Below are positions 21,354 through 30,315 of a stretch of DNA of 64,000 bases, one piece after another (positions within the stretch are counted from its first letter, which is position 1; the number at the start of each line of letters is the position of its first letter). The DNA is from Thiothrix sp. Lineage in GTDB: Bacteria > Pseudomonadota > Gammaproteobacteria > Thiotrichales > Thiotrichaceae. The position numbers were made by a program, and so were the translations under genes. Under the pieces are notes generated by a model. That model saw nothing but the letters and a program-made list of their open reading frames with translations. It was not told the DNA's origin and searched no databases. Location: contig SSFA01000008.1 of NCBI GenBank assembly GCA_008015155.1, positions 124,001-188,000 on the forward strand. Direction: 5' to 3'.

Positions 21354-21802
21354 TGCGTACCTTTGAGCGTTCCCTGCCCATGTCTTTATTGAAAGCGCGC
21401 GAAGCGGTGATGAAGAGATTCATTCCCCATTTGCGCGCTCATGATCTTTCTCCACAACAATGGCGAGTTTTGCGCGCTTTGTATGATAACGAAGGCTTAG
21501 AAATCTCAACCTTATCAGAGCGCTGCTTTTTACTCATGCCTAGCTTATCAAGGATTGTGCAAAACTTAGAAACGCGCCAATTGGTTAGTAGGCGTATTGC
21601 AGAGCACGATCAACGCTGCTCAATTATTAGCTTAACGCCCTCGGGACATGAATTAGTAGAATTGATGGCACCAGAATCAGAAGCCCGCTATGCCCATATC
21701 ACGCAAATTTTCGGCTATGGCAAGTTGGAATTACTTTACGAACTTTTGGATGAGCTAGTTGAAAAACTAGAGGAAGCTGATAAAAGCACGCTGGAAAAAT
21801 GA
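21353..21802 (+). CDS. hpaR: MarR-family regulator of homoprotocatechuate degradation
   Basis: 149 residues with a winged-helix MarR core: LSPQQWRVLRALYDNEGLEI, then LLMPSLSRIVQNLETRQLVSRRI as recognition helix and wing start, then DQRCSIISLTPSGHELV. HpaR proteins repress hpa genes until aromatic effector binds. The ATG overlaps the hpaG stop codon (TAATG), so translation is coupled. Candidate operators lie at 20395-20406 and 20449-20460. Confidence 0.9.
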   Translation: MRTFERSLPMSLLKAREAVMKRFIPHLRAHDLSPQQWRVLRALYDNEGLEISTLSERCFLLMPSLSRIVQNLETRQLVSRRIAEHDQRCSIISLTPSGHELVELMAPESEARYAHITQIFGYGKLELLYELLDELVEKLEEADKSTLEK

Positions 21803-21973
21803 AGCTCAGGATTTGAATCAATTACCTCGTCCAATCATGCTAAGATACGCTTACTAAGAAAAATAACAGTTCAGCAGAAAACTCATATACTCTAACTATT
21901 TAGGCCATTAATAAGCTTACGTCTATCGGTGGCTTAGATGACAGCTTAGTCGTTCCATGAGACACTTCAAATC

Positions 21974-22657
21974 ATGATAAAACACTACACCCTGATTGCC
22001 GCTATCCTTGCTTTGATTCTGATTGGCTTATTTATTTGGTGGTTTCAAGGCGGTTTAGTCCTTAATACTGCGTATCTAGCCGCAGCAGTGCTCGCTACTT
22101 TAAGTGTTCCCCTACTCTATCGCCTACTCGGCTATTCAGCGGCTGATGATGATGAATGGCTCAAGAATCGAGAAAACCAACAGCACACTGATCTGATGCA
22201 GCGCTTACAAACAGTCACTAAAGAGCTTGAAGGCTTAGGTCTCAAAGAAGGGGTACGCCAAGCGAATTCACTGACTGATATGATTGATGATTATCATGCC
22301 GTGGTGAAATCACGTTTCTTTGGTAAACAAGCTAGTCCTCTTACTTATTTGAGTGCTGCACGCACTGTACAAAGTCAAGCCATTCAAAACTTGGCAGATA
22401 TGGCAACTATTGGGCATAGCATGTCGAGCATTCAGACTAATCTACAAGCCGGTGGTGATCAGAAAGATAGCCGTTACCTAGAGCAATCCGAGCGGATTCG
22501 TGCTCTCTTAGATGAAAATAAACAACTTTTTTCTGCTTTGACGGAAACCGCCGTTGAAGTAGCCAATATGCAATCCATTAGCGAGTTTGAACGTACTGAT
22601 ACCCTAGCTCGCTTATTAGCACTCGCTGAAATTGCCAATGGATCAGGGAAAAAATGA
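21974..22657 (+). CDS. Membrane protein of the VWA operon, unknown function
   Basis: 227 residues with two N-terminal transmembrane segments (about 5-24 and 31-52). A long charged and helical cytosolic-type region follows (for example LMQRLQTVTKELEGLGLKEG and YLEQSERIRALLDENKQLF), likely coiled. Family not recognised. It is the first gene of a three-gene operon; its TGA overlaps the ATG of the VWA lipoprotein gene (ATGA). Confidence 0.7.
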   Translation: MIKHYTLIAAILALILIGLFIWWFQGGLVLNTAYLAAAVLATLSVPLLYRLLGYSAADDDEWLKNRENQQHTDLMQRLQTVTKELEGLGLKEGVRQANSLTDMIDDYHAVVKSRFFGKQASPLTYLSAARTVQSQAIQNLADMATIGHSMSSIQTNLQAGGDQKDSRYLEQSERIRALLDENKQLFSALTETAVEVANMQSISEFERTDTLARLLALAEIANGSGKK

Positions 22658-24354
22658 TGAGAATAATCGCCCCAATTTTCGCTATCAGCTTAAGTACTCT
22701 GTTATTAGTTGCCTGTGGTGATTCCAATCCTGTGGCAGGCTTAACCGGTAAGTCGAAACTTACACCTGAAGAAGCCAGTAAAGAAATTGCTAAGCTAGTC
22801 AAGGATCAAGTTCGGCCTAGTTATAATGAAAACACGGTACGCGCCAATATACAGCTGACTCAAACGAATTTACTCGCCTTACTGCCTGATTTAAAAGAAT
22901 ACCCAATCACTTTAGACGCTCAAGACAGCGATCGGGTAGAAGTGGCTGAAATTTTCACTTCCCCAGAAAAAGCTGGGCAAGGGCGTGATGGTTTTTATCT
23001 GGAACTTGCCAAGACGTTTAACCAGCAAAATCGCACAATTGGGAACGGTAAAATTGCTCAGGTTGCCATTCGCAAAATGGATTCAGGTTTGGGCGCACAA
23101 TACATTATGGCGAACCGCTATGTGCCTGAAGCTTATACTCCAAGTAATTATCTCTGGGGTATGCTTTTAGGGGCTAATGGCGTTAAGGTTGACACGATTG
23201 CTACGAAAACCGCACCGAATGTGGCGGGTATTGTGGTCAAAAAAGATAAGCTTGATCAGATCACTACGAATGGCAAATTAGATATCGCCAAACTGCTCAC
23301 TAATGTGAGTAATGGCTCGTTTGCGATGGGGTATACCAATCCCTATCAGTCCAGTACTGGCTTAAATTTCTTGCTGAATGTGCTAAATGCCTTTGCGCAA
23401 GGGGATGAAACTCAAATGCTCTCGCCAGATGTTGCTAGTGCCTTTGAAGCTTTCCAAGCGGGCGTGCCTTTCGTTGCGCAAAATACCTTACAAATGCGTG
23501 ATGCAGCCGTAGGGAGTGGGGTACTCGATGCTTTAGTGATGGAGCATCAATCTTGGGTGAATGTTACTGGCATGAATGACTATCAATTTGTACCCTTCGG
23601 TGTGCGTCATGACAGCCCTTTATATGCTACTACTGAAGCCGATCCTGCTGAACGCGAAGTTTTGCAGCAATTTGCCAAATTTATTGAACAGCAACAAACC
23701 ACGGTGAGTAATTTTGGTTTTGGCCAATTAGCGGATTATCAAGATGCTTATACTATCAAAGATGGCTCGGTGATTGGCCAAGCGCAAAAACTTTGGAAGC
23801 AAAAGAAGTCTGGTGGCAAACCTATTGCTGCTGTCTTTATTGCAGATGTTTCTGGCTCGATGGAAGAAGGTGAGCGGATTAAAAACCTGAAAAAAGCCCT
23901 CATCGAATCTTCAGACTTAATTAGCTCGGGTAATGCTATTGGTCTCGTGACCTATAGCGATCTGGTGAATGTAGACTTAGAAATTCGCCCGTTTAACGTG
24001 CAACAAAAAGCCCTATTTACGGGTGCAGTAGAAAGCTTAGTCACAGGTGGCAAAACAGCTACCAATAATGCCGTTTTGGTAGCAGTTGATCAGCTAGAAC
24101 AATTTGGCAAGCAACATCCGGAATATAAGAAAGTTATTTTCTTATTATCTGATGGTGAAACCAATGTAGGCTTTGATTTTAATAGTGTTCAGGGTTTACT
24201 GGAGGCGACAGGGATTCCGATTCATACCATTGCTTATGAGCTTAAATCTGACCACTTAAAATCCCTATCCGGTTTAGCTGAAGGTGCTTATATTGAATCT
24301 ACCACAGGCAATGCGTCCTATCGGATCGGCAACCTGCTTAATGCGGAAATGTGA
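22654..24354 (+). CDS. Lipoprotein with solute-binding-like and VWA domains
   Basis: 566 residues. A signal peptide ends in lipobox LVAC. The middle region (about 60-370) resembles a bacterial extracellular solute-binding fold. A VWA domain occupies about 390-566, with a complete MIDAS start ADVSGSM (D398), TNNAV and a later LLSDGETNVG. Such fusions bind metal-dependent protein partners at the membrane surface. The start overlaps the upstream stop codon by ATGA; the next codon is also ATG. The operon partners are a two-TM protein and a small anchored protein, suggesting a membrane complex. Substrate is unknown. Confidence 0.82.
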   Translation: MMRIIAPIFAISLSTLLLVACGDSNPVAGLTGKSKLTPEEASKEIAKLVKDQVRPSYNENTVRANIQLTQTNLLALLPDLKEYPITLDAQDSDRVEVAEIFTSPEKAGQGRDGFYLELAKTFNQQNRTIGNGKIAQVAIRKMDSGLGAQYIMANRYVPEAYTPSNYLWGMLLGANGVKVDTIATKTAPNVAGIVVKKDKLDQITTNGKLDIAKLLTNVSNGSFAMGYTNPYQSSTGLNFLLNVLNAFAQGDETQMLSPDVASAFEAFQAGVPFVAQNTLQMRDAAVGSGVLDALVMEHQSWVNVTGMNDYQFVPFGVRHDSPLYATTEADPAEREVLQQFAKFIEQQQTTVSNFGFGQLADYQDAYTIKDGSVIGQAQKLWKQKKSGGKPIAAVFIADVSGSMEEGERIKNLKKALIESSDLISSGNAIGLVTYSDLVNVDLEIRPFNVQQKALFTGAVESLVTGGKTATNNAVLVAVDQLEQFGKQHPEYKKVIFLLSDGETNVGFDFNSVQGLLEATGIPIHTIAYELKSDHLKSLSGLAEGAYIESTTGNASYRIGNLLNAEM

Positions 24355-24363
24355 GCAGCTTAA

Positions 24364-24750
24364 ATGAAGTTTATCAAAGTCTTTGCCTTATTCATCCTGA
24401 TTCAAGCGGCGGCTTGGGCGGGCGCTCATGTCTACCAAAATCAGCATCGTGAGACGATTTTAATCGTGGCAGATACTTCTTATGCTATGAAGCCCAAGTT
24501 CCCAGCCATGCAAGAATGGATTGAAAATTATGAGGCTAAAGCGCGTTATAAACATCTACTAGTGGGTACGGACAAAGCCATGCTAGGTAATCTAGTTGAT
24601 TTAAAATCAAAAACAGTGATTTTTCGTACCTCCTTTGGCAGCATGACCGCAGAAAGTCTAGCGCGATATCAAAGTACTGTAGCGAGCCGTAAAATTTTGT
24701 TGTCAGATGGTAAAATTCAAGCTGCTGGTTGGGATGTAGTGAAGTTTTAA
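24364..24750 (+). CDS. Small membrane-anchored protein of the VWA operon
   Basis: 128 residues with one N-terminal signal anchor (about 5-22). The segment ILIVADTSYAMKPKF resembles the first strand and DxS start of a VWA domain but has Ala where the second MIDAS Ser is expected. The chain is too short for a whole VWA fold. It follows the VWA lipoprotein by 9 bp and so belongs to the operon. It could be a truncated or specialised VWA-like partner. Function is not known. Confidence 0.65.
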   Translation: MKFIKVFALFILIQAAAWAGAHVYQNQHRETILIVADTSYAMKPKFPAMQEWIENYEAKARYKHLLVGTDKAMLGNLVDLKSKTVIFRTSFGSMTAESLARYQSTVASRKILLSDGKIQAAGWDVVKF

Positions 24751-24815
24751 AGTTAAGCTAGCATAGCCAGCTTAACTCAGTAAAATTGTTAGCTATTATT
24801 CAATAAATCACAAAT

Positions 24816-26909
24816 TTACTCGTTAACAATCACCTGACCTGAACTTAGTGGGACTATGACTTCACCAGACTCCAAAGATTCCTCTTTTCCTTTTACAGTT
24901 TTCATTCGATAGCATAGAAGTTTAATACCAGTAGATGCAGTCAAAGGTAATGGCAAATGTGTACTACTGACATTAGCCTTAGTGATTTTGATTGTTTTAA
25001 AGCTATCGGGGTCACAAGAAAACTCCTTTGTACTCTCAGCACGTTGGATTTTAAAGCCTGATTCATCATGAGTACGATCTTGCCAAACTAAAGCAAGTAC
25101 TTGTGGGCTAATAAGTTTAGCTGAAAGAATGCGAGGAGCTTTTAAAGTTGATAGACCTGAGTAAACCTCCACTCGCCCATCTTTTGCCAAATACATATTA
25201 TTATTCTTATCAAAACTCGCTTTACCAGAGGCAGCTATATAAAACCGCCCTACAATATCCAGATTTAGATCAAACATCGCTAAAGCAGGGGAAAAAGAAT
25301 AATTATCAATAAACGGCTGGCCTGTATCAACATATAGATATGAGTTTCTGTCTATAGACAGACCACCAATTATGCCTTGAAAGCCTTGCGCCCCGTCTTT
25401 TTCCTCTCCAGTAATCGGGTTAAGACGACTCAAGTAACTATAATAAATCCTAGTATCATTATAATCACCGATACTATACTTTATAGAGTATATATTGTCA
25501 TTTTTATCAAATACTCTATCCTCCAAATTTATACCAGAACCATAATATTGATGTGTGGAGTTAATAAACGGCCACTCTCCAACTAATTCTGAGTTTAAGT
25601 TAATTTTTTGCAAGGAGTAATAGCTATCAGAACCCACATCATCATCAAAAATTTCCTCTTTAAATAGCTCTTGGTAAGTATTACCTTTCCTATCGAAGAG
25701 TGGCCAAGGAGACTCATAATATTTTAAAAAAACACCATCTGTTGAAAACACTTTAATTTTATTATCTATTTCTTGGGAGTCCTGAATATAAATTCTATCA
25801 TAATTATCAATTGTTATTTTAAGCTTACTCTCAAACGCAGGTATACCCGGATTTCTTATCTCCCAGACTGTTAGTGGCTTACCATCAGGTGCAAACTTAT
25901 GAACTTTTTTGCTGGTTAAAACATAAATATTATCGTGGGAATCTAGTACTAAATTTAATGCCTGAATTCTTTCAGGCTCCTCACCTTTTGACCATAGAAC
26001 TTGGCCAGTTGTAGCTAGCTTTTGTACCCTAGCTTGACGGCCATCGGCGATAATCACATTATTATTTGCATCTATTACCAAACTAGAAGGAATATGGAAA
26101 TTACTCGAGAAGCCATCAAAGCCAGTAAATTCTTGTTGTACTTTACCATCCCAACTTATACGTTTTATGCAATGACATATTTGCCTATCAAGCGTATAAA
26201 TATCACCTTGTTTATCTAAGGCTAAATTATCTTGACTCCTTATTTGCAACGAACTCAAAACATTATTATTTTTATCTAGCAATAAAGTCTCTCCTGCACC
26301 TTGCTGAACTAACAATCGTTTTTTGCTACTTTCGATATTTATAATTTTTTTAAAACTATTCAATAAGCCGTCTGATTTTTTATAAAAACCTTTAATCTCA
26401 CCTTTAAGTTCTAATTGATCACTCAAAACATAAATAGACTTAATCATAGCCCAATAGATGGTTCCATCATCAAAAACAGCTAATGAACCCTCATTAATAT
26501 TTATTTGACGGTTTAAGCTGATTCTTTTTTTCTTTGAAATACTTCCTTCAGATGTCCATTTATTAAGTACAATATACCTATTTCCATCTTGGATCTCACT
26601 TACACTACTCGTATAAACAACACCCTTTTTATCAACAACTATGCTTTTATGTTGTTCGTCTAAGGGTAAAGACTAATCTGCAATTACTTCGCCAGCCACA
26701 TTCAGTTTTATGATTTTTTTATCAGAATTATCCAATATATAGCTATTTCCAAGTGAGTCAACAGCTATATCTGTTGCTGAATAAAATAAAAGAGGTTTAC
26801 CAATAGTTTTTATTGGCTTTAAATCAGCTAGCGCTATGCTATTACATAGGAAAACCATCATAAAACAGCTTATGCATTTTATAAAAAATGCATTATTCTT
26901 GAGAAACAT
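24816..26909 (-). pseudogene. Second secreted NHL-repeat protein, interrupted by one in-frame TAG
   Basis: From ATG 26909 (AAGGAG, 5 bases upstream) a signal peptide (FLCNSIALA) and first NHL motif (DSLGNSYILDNSDKKI) run to a TAG at 26675-26673. The same frame is then fully open for another 618 codons to 24816. The codons between the TAG and the next ATG (26447) continue the propeller pattern (SIVVDKKGVVYTSSVS, GSLAVFDDGTIYW). The total is about 697 codons against 719 in the paralogue at 4269-6428. It shares FDRKGN and QDRTHDESGFKIQ near the C-terminus. The ATG at 26447 has no ribosome binding site. It is probably inactivated by a single nonsense mutation; readthrough or phase-variable suppression is possible. 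Confidence 0.8.
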
Positions 26910-27076
26910 AAAAACTCCTTCTGTTAGCAACAACCTGGTTAAGATATTATTATTGAGACCATTATGCTTTCACACCGTGCATATTTACAATTAACTAGTA
27001 ATTTTTCCAATGGAAAAATATCTTTGCTAGGGTAAAATTTATCAACTAATAAACCTCAGATCAGAGTTAAGCTTGA

Positions 27077-28165
27077 ATGGCAGTGCAAAATCCCTATACC
27101 AACTTACCCGATAATGCCTTTTGGAAGACAGCAGTTGCTGGCAGAAAACCACGAGAAATCAACGGCTTGTGGACACCAAAATTTGAAATAAAGAAGCAAG
27201 ATATGATCGCTACAGCAGGCTCTTGCTTTGCACAGCATATTGGGCGTGCTTTAAAAGTTAGAGGCTATGCTTGGCAAGATAGTGAACCAGCCCCTTTACT
27301 GATGCGGATGAGTCAAGAAAAAACTGTGCTATTCAACTATGGGATTTTCAGCTTTCGTACCGGAAATATTTACACGGTAGCGCTACTCAAACAATGGCTT
27401 GATTGGAGCTTAGGTCAAATCAGTCCACCTGAAGAAATCTGGCAAAGCCCAGAGCAGCGCTATTATGACCTATTTCGCCCTAATCTTGAGCCAAATGGCT
27501 TTAAATCTGCAGATGAGGCGCTCAAATCTCGGCAAAACACCTTAAGAGCAATCAAACGCTCACTCGCTAAAACCGATTTATTTATTTTTACACTAGGTTT
27601 AACCGAAGCGTGGATTAACCATAAAGAGCATTATGTTTATCCTATGTGCCCTGGTACTTTAGCGGGTGAATTCGATCCAAACTTGCATCAATTTAAAAAC
27701 TTTAGTTTTTTAGAGATTTATACAATGCTAATTGAAGTGTTAGACACACTCAAAACTATCAATCCTAAGATGCGTTTTTTGTTGACCGTTTCGCCTGTAC
27801 CCTTAACCGCTACTGCCTCTGATAAGCATGTGGTGACAGCAACCATTCATTCAAAGTCAGTATTACGTGCGGTGGCTGGTGAATTAAAAAACGCCAGAGC
27901 GGATACCGACTACTTTCCTTCTTATGAAATTATTTCTGCTTTTCCCTTCAAGGCTGTTTTTTATGCAGAAAATATGCGTACTGTGCTACCGCAAGGGGTT
28001 AATTTTGTCATGAACTCCTTCTTTAATTGCCAAGAACGTGTGTTTGGCACACCGGCCGAGCAAATACCTCAGAATAATCCAGCGCGACCCAACACTGAAA
28101 CCTTCAGCAAAAAATCCACTGATGAAGTTTGTGAAGATGCTCTCTTAGAAGCCTTTAAAAAATAA
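27077..28165 (+). CDS. GSCFA-domain protein
   Basis: 362 residues. The GSCFA motif itself is visible (IATAGSCFAQHIGRAL), followed by LFIFTLGLTEAW and FLLTVSPVPLTAT, as in the GSCFA family related to SGNH-type esterases. Family members often lie near surface-polysaccharide genes; none is seen here. The next gene starts 4 bp downstream and also looks like an SGNH-type protein, so the two are probably cotranscribed. Activity is not established. Confidence 0.82.
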   Translation: MAVQNPYTNLPDNAFWKTAVAGRKPREINGLWTPKFEIKKQDMIATAGSCFAQHIGRALKVRGYAWQDSEPAPLLMRMSQEKTVLFNYGIFSFRTGNIYTVALLKQWLDWSLGQISPPEEIWQSPEQRYYDLFRPNLEPNGFKSADEALKSRQNTLRAIKRSLAKTDLFIFTLGLTEAWINHKEHYVYPMCPGTLAGEFDPNLHQFKNFSFLEIYTMLIEVLDTLKTINPKMRFLLTVSPVPLTATASDKHVVTATIHSKSVLRAVAGELKNARADTDYFPSYEIISAFPFKAVFYAENMRTVLPQGVNFVMNSFFNCQERVFGTPAEQIPQNNPARPNTETFSKKSTDEVCEDALLEAFKK

Positions 28166-28169
28166 ATTC

Positions 28170-28925
28170 ATGAAAAAACTTTGTTTCATTGGCACTTCAC
28201 ATCTAGGCTCGGTAGCAAGCGCTTGGCATAAACGCGTTGCACCCCTTTACCCTGAATTTGAGCCGACATTTTTTGCAGGACCAGGAACCTCTTTATATCA
28301 AGCGGAGTTTTTAACTGATCAAATTATTGCTCCGATTGGGAGTCAATTGGAAGAATACTTTAAACTATCCGCTGATGGGCAAACTTCTATTAACTTAAAA
28401 GATTACGACTGCTTTATTTTTCAAAGCTTAGATCATCACTTTATCGCTATTTCAGAACTCTGCCAGCAGATGGCTACTGAGGAGGAGGATGAGCAAGCTT
28501 TTTTTTCATCAGACTGCCTAGCAGCCACAGTAGAAGAATCCATAGAGCGTTCCCCTATTACACGCTACGTCAAACAGATACGTTCCTATGTGGATACACC
28601 TATCATTGTTTCCATCACACCAAAAACTTCTATCTTAGCTTTGGAAAAGCATCCTGAGGAATATGCCCCTTACTTAGAATATGCAGAATTATTCGAAAAC
28701 CTTTTTCAAAAATCTTGCGGTAGAATACTAGATTACCCTAATTTAACAATAGTTGATCAGCCTGAAGAAACCTTAGCCACGCCTTATTTTACTAAGATCG
28801 AATATTTAAACTCGTATGGCAAGCAAGATTTAGCTCGTGTTACAGACTATTGGCACAAAAATGTTAAATATGGCAAAGTTACCTTGCTAAAAATACTCGA
28901 ACAGATTAAATCTTTAAACCTATAA
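28170..28925 (+). CDS. SGNH-like protein paired with GSCFA protein
   Basis: 251 residues, cytosolic by sequence. The N-terminus MKKLCFIGTSHLGSVASAW resembles the first block of SGNH hydrolases, with Ser in GTSH. YDCFIFQSLDHHF and TPIIVSITPKTS are consistent with the central strands. A clear C-terminal Asp-His pair is not obvious. It follows the GSCFA gene by 4 bp. I do not recognise a named family; a modification enzyme for a glycan is a guess. Confidence 0.6.
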   Translation: MKKLCFIGTSHLGSVASAWHKRVAPLYPEFEPTFFAGPGTSLYQAEFLTDQIIAPIGSQLEEYFKLSADGQTSINLKDYDCFIFQSLDHHFIAISELCQQMATEEEDEQAFFSSDCLAATVEESIERSPITRYVKQIRSYVDTPIIVSITPKTSILALEKHPEEYAPYLEYAELFENLFQKSCGRILDYPNLTIVDQPEETLATPYFTKIEYLNSYGKQDLARVTDYWHKNVKYGKVTLLKILEQIKSLNL

Positions 28926-28947
28926 GCAGAACTCAAACTAAGTAAAA

Positions 28948-30162
28948 TTAACGTCGTGCCTGCCAAAAATACCAAAGCATCGTTAGCACCTGCACAATCA
29001 GAGCAATACTAAAAGCAATTTGATAACCTAAAGAATTGTAATCTTGAGTATCACCACCTGAATACCAATTAATCACAACTCCAATGCCCCATTGCGCAAT
29101 AAAAGCAAAAACAAAGACGAGTAGATTCAAAGCTGTATTCACACGACCTGCTAATTCAGGAGCGAATTGCTGAGATAAATAGGCATAAGCTAATACTCCA
29201 GTGGTTCCAAAGAAACCAAATAGAATCCACCAAACAGTGGCTAAGCTAGTCCATTCAAAGATCAAAGCCAGTTGTACGAGAATGAACAGGATTAAGCCAA
29301 TACTAGCCACATGGAGGGTCGAGAAACCATAGCGCCCTAGGCGTTCAGCAATGACGCCTAAAAAGAAATAACCAGCAATCACTCCGACTGCTAACCACGA
29401 AAGAACTGGAGCGATCTCGGCACGCTCCAAACCGGCGACATCTCTTAACCAAGGCCCTGCCCACAAGCTCATAATCGAGAGAAAGCTAGCTTGGGTAGAC
29501 ACAGCCCAAGGTGAGATCCGCCAAAATTGTCGCGAGGTAAAAATATGCAGAATGCCACTGATATGTTGTTTTAAAGTGGCTTGACTAGCAGGCATCGGCT
29601 TATCCGGTACTACAAAAAACACCAGTAGACTTACGATTAAGGTGAGGACAGCTAGTCCGATAAAGACACCGCGCCAATCGGTAAAATTCAAAGCATATTC
29701 CACAGGGATAGAGGCAGCTAGAATCCCGAAACCACCCGCCGTAAACTGCAAACCATTGATTAAAGGTAATTTTTCTTTAGGGAACCATTGCACGAAAGCT
29801 TTGAAGGCCGCCATCAAGCAAGCGGAAACTCCAAAACCAATTAAGGCTCGCCCCACAATTAACCAACCCAAGGATTGCGCCATGGCAAAGACTAATGCGC
29901 CCGCAGCGGCAAAGAGCAACAACAGCGCTTCAATTTTACGCGGGCCATAACGATCAAGCAGAATACCCAAAGGTAATTGCACTGCAGCAAAGGTAATTAA
30001 ATAAGTGCTGGTGAGTAGACCGAGTTGCCCTGCATCAATCTGAATATCTTTCGATAGATCACCTGCAATAATGGTATTAACCACCCGGTATAAATAAGAC
30101 AGGAAATAACCTAAAGCAAAAGGAATAAAAATACGCGCAAGTAAACTAGGGCTTAAATTCAT
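28948..30162 (-). CDS. MFS transporter
   Basis: About 404 residues from the ATG at 30162, or 437 from an ATG at 30261; neither has a clear ribosome binding site, and the shorter form starts just before TM1. Twelve hydrophobic segments are present. The loop 2-3 signature is GILLDRYGPRK. It resembles sugar-phosphate/anion-type MFS permeases of the nitrate or hexuronate group. Substrate cannot be told. It is not linked to the hpa cluster, which lies 8 kb away. Confidence 0.85.
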   Translation of the reverse strand: MNLSPSLLARIFIPFALGYFLSYLYRVVNTIIAGDLSKDIQIDAGQLGLLTSTYLITFAAVQLPLGILLDRYGPRKIEALLLLFAAAGALVFAMAQSLGWLIVGRALIGFGVSACLMAAFKAFVQWFPKEKLPLINGLQFTAGGFGILAASIPVEYALNFTDWRGVFIGLAVLTLIVSLLVFFVVPDKPMPASQATLKQHISGILHIFTSRQFWRISPWAVSTQASFLSIMSLWAGPWLRDVAGLERAEIAPVLSWLAVGVIAGYFFLGVIAERLGRYGFSTLHVASIGLILFILVQLALIFEWTSLATVWWILFGFFGTTGVLAYAYLSQQFAPELAGRVNTALNLLVFVFAFIAQWGIGVVINWYSGGDTQDYNSLGYQIAFSIALIVQVLTMLWYFWQARR

Positions 30163-30315
30163 GAACGCACTCAATGCTAGGAATGATAATTGCTTGATCT
30201 GCCGCACTATACGCAGGCGTTTACTAAGAATAAAGAGCGAAGCTTGCAGCCACTCATTCAAGCCCTATTCTAAAGCGTGCTAAGATAGACTCATGAAAAA
30301 CCAACTGACTTCTTT

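Noticed and set aside
28948..30261. MFS permease as the HpaX transporter of the hpa cluster
   Set aside because: It is 7 kb from hpaR on the other side of unrelated operons, and nothing in the sequence indicates an aromatic substrate.
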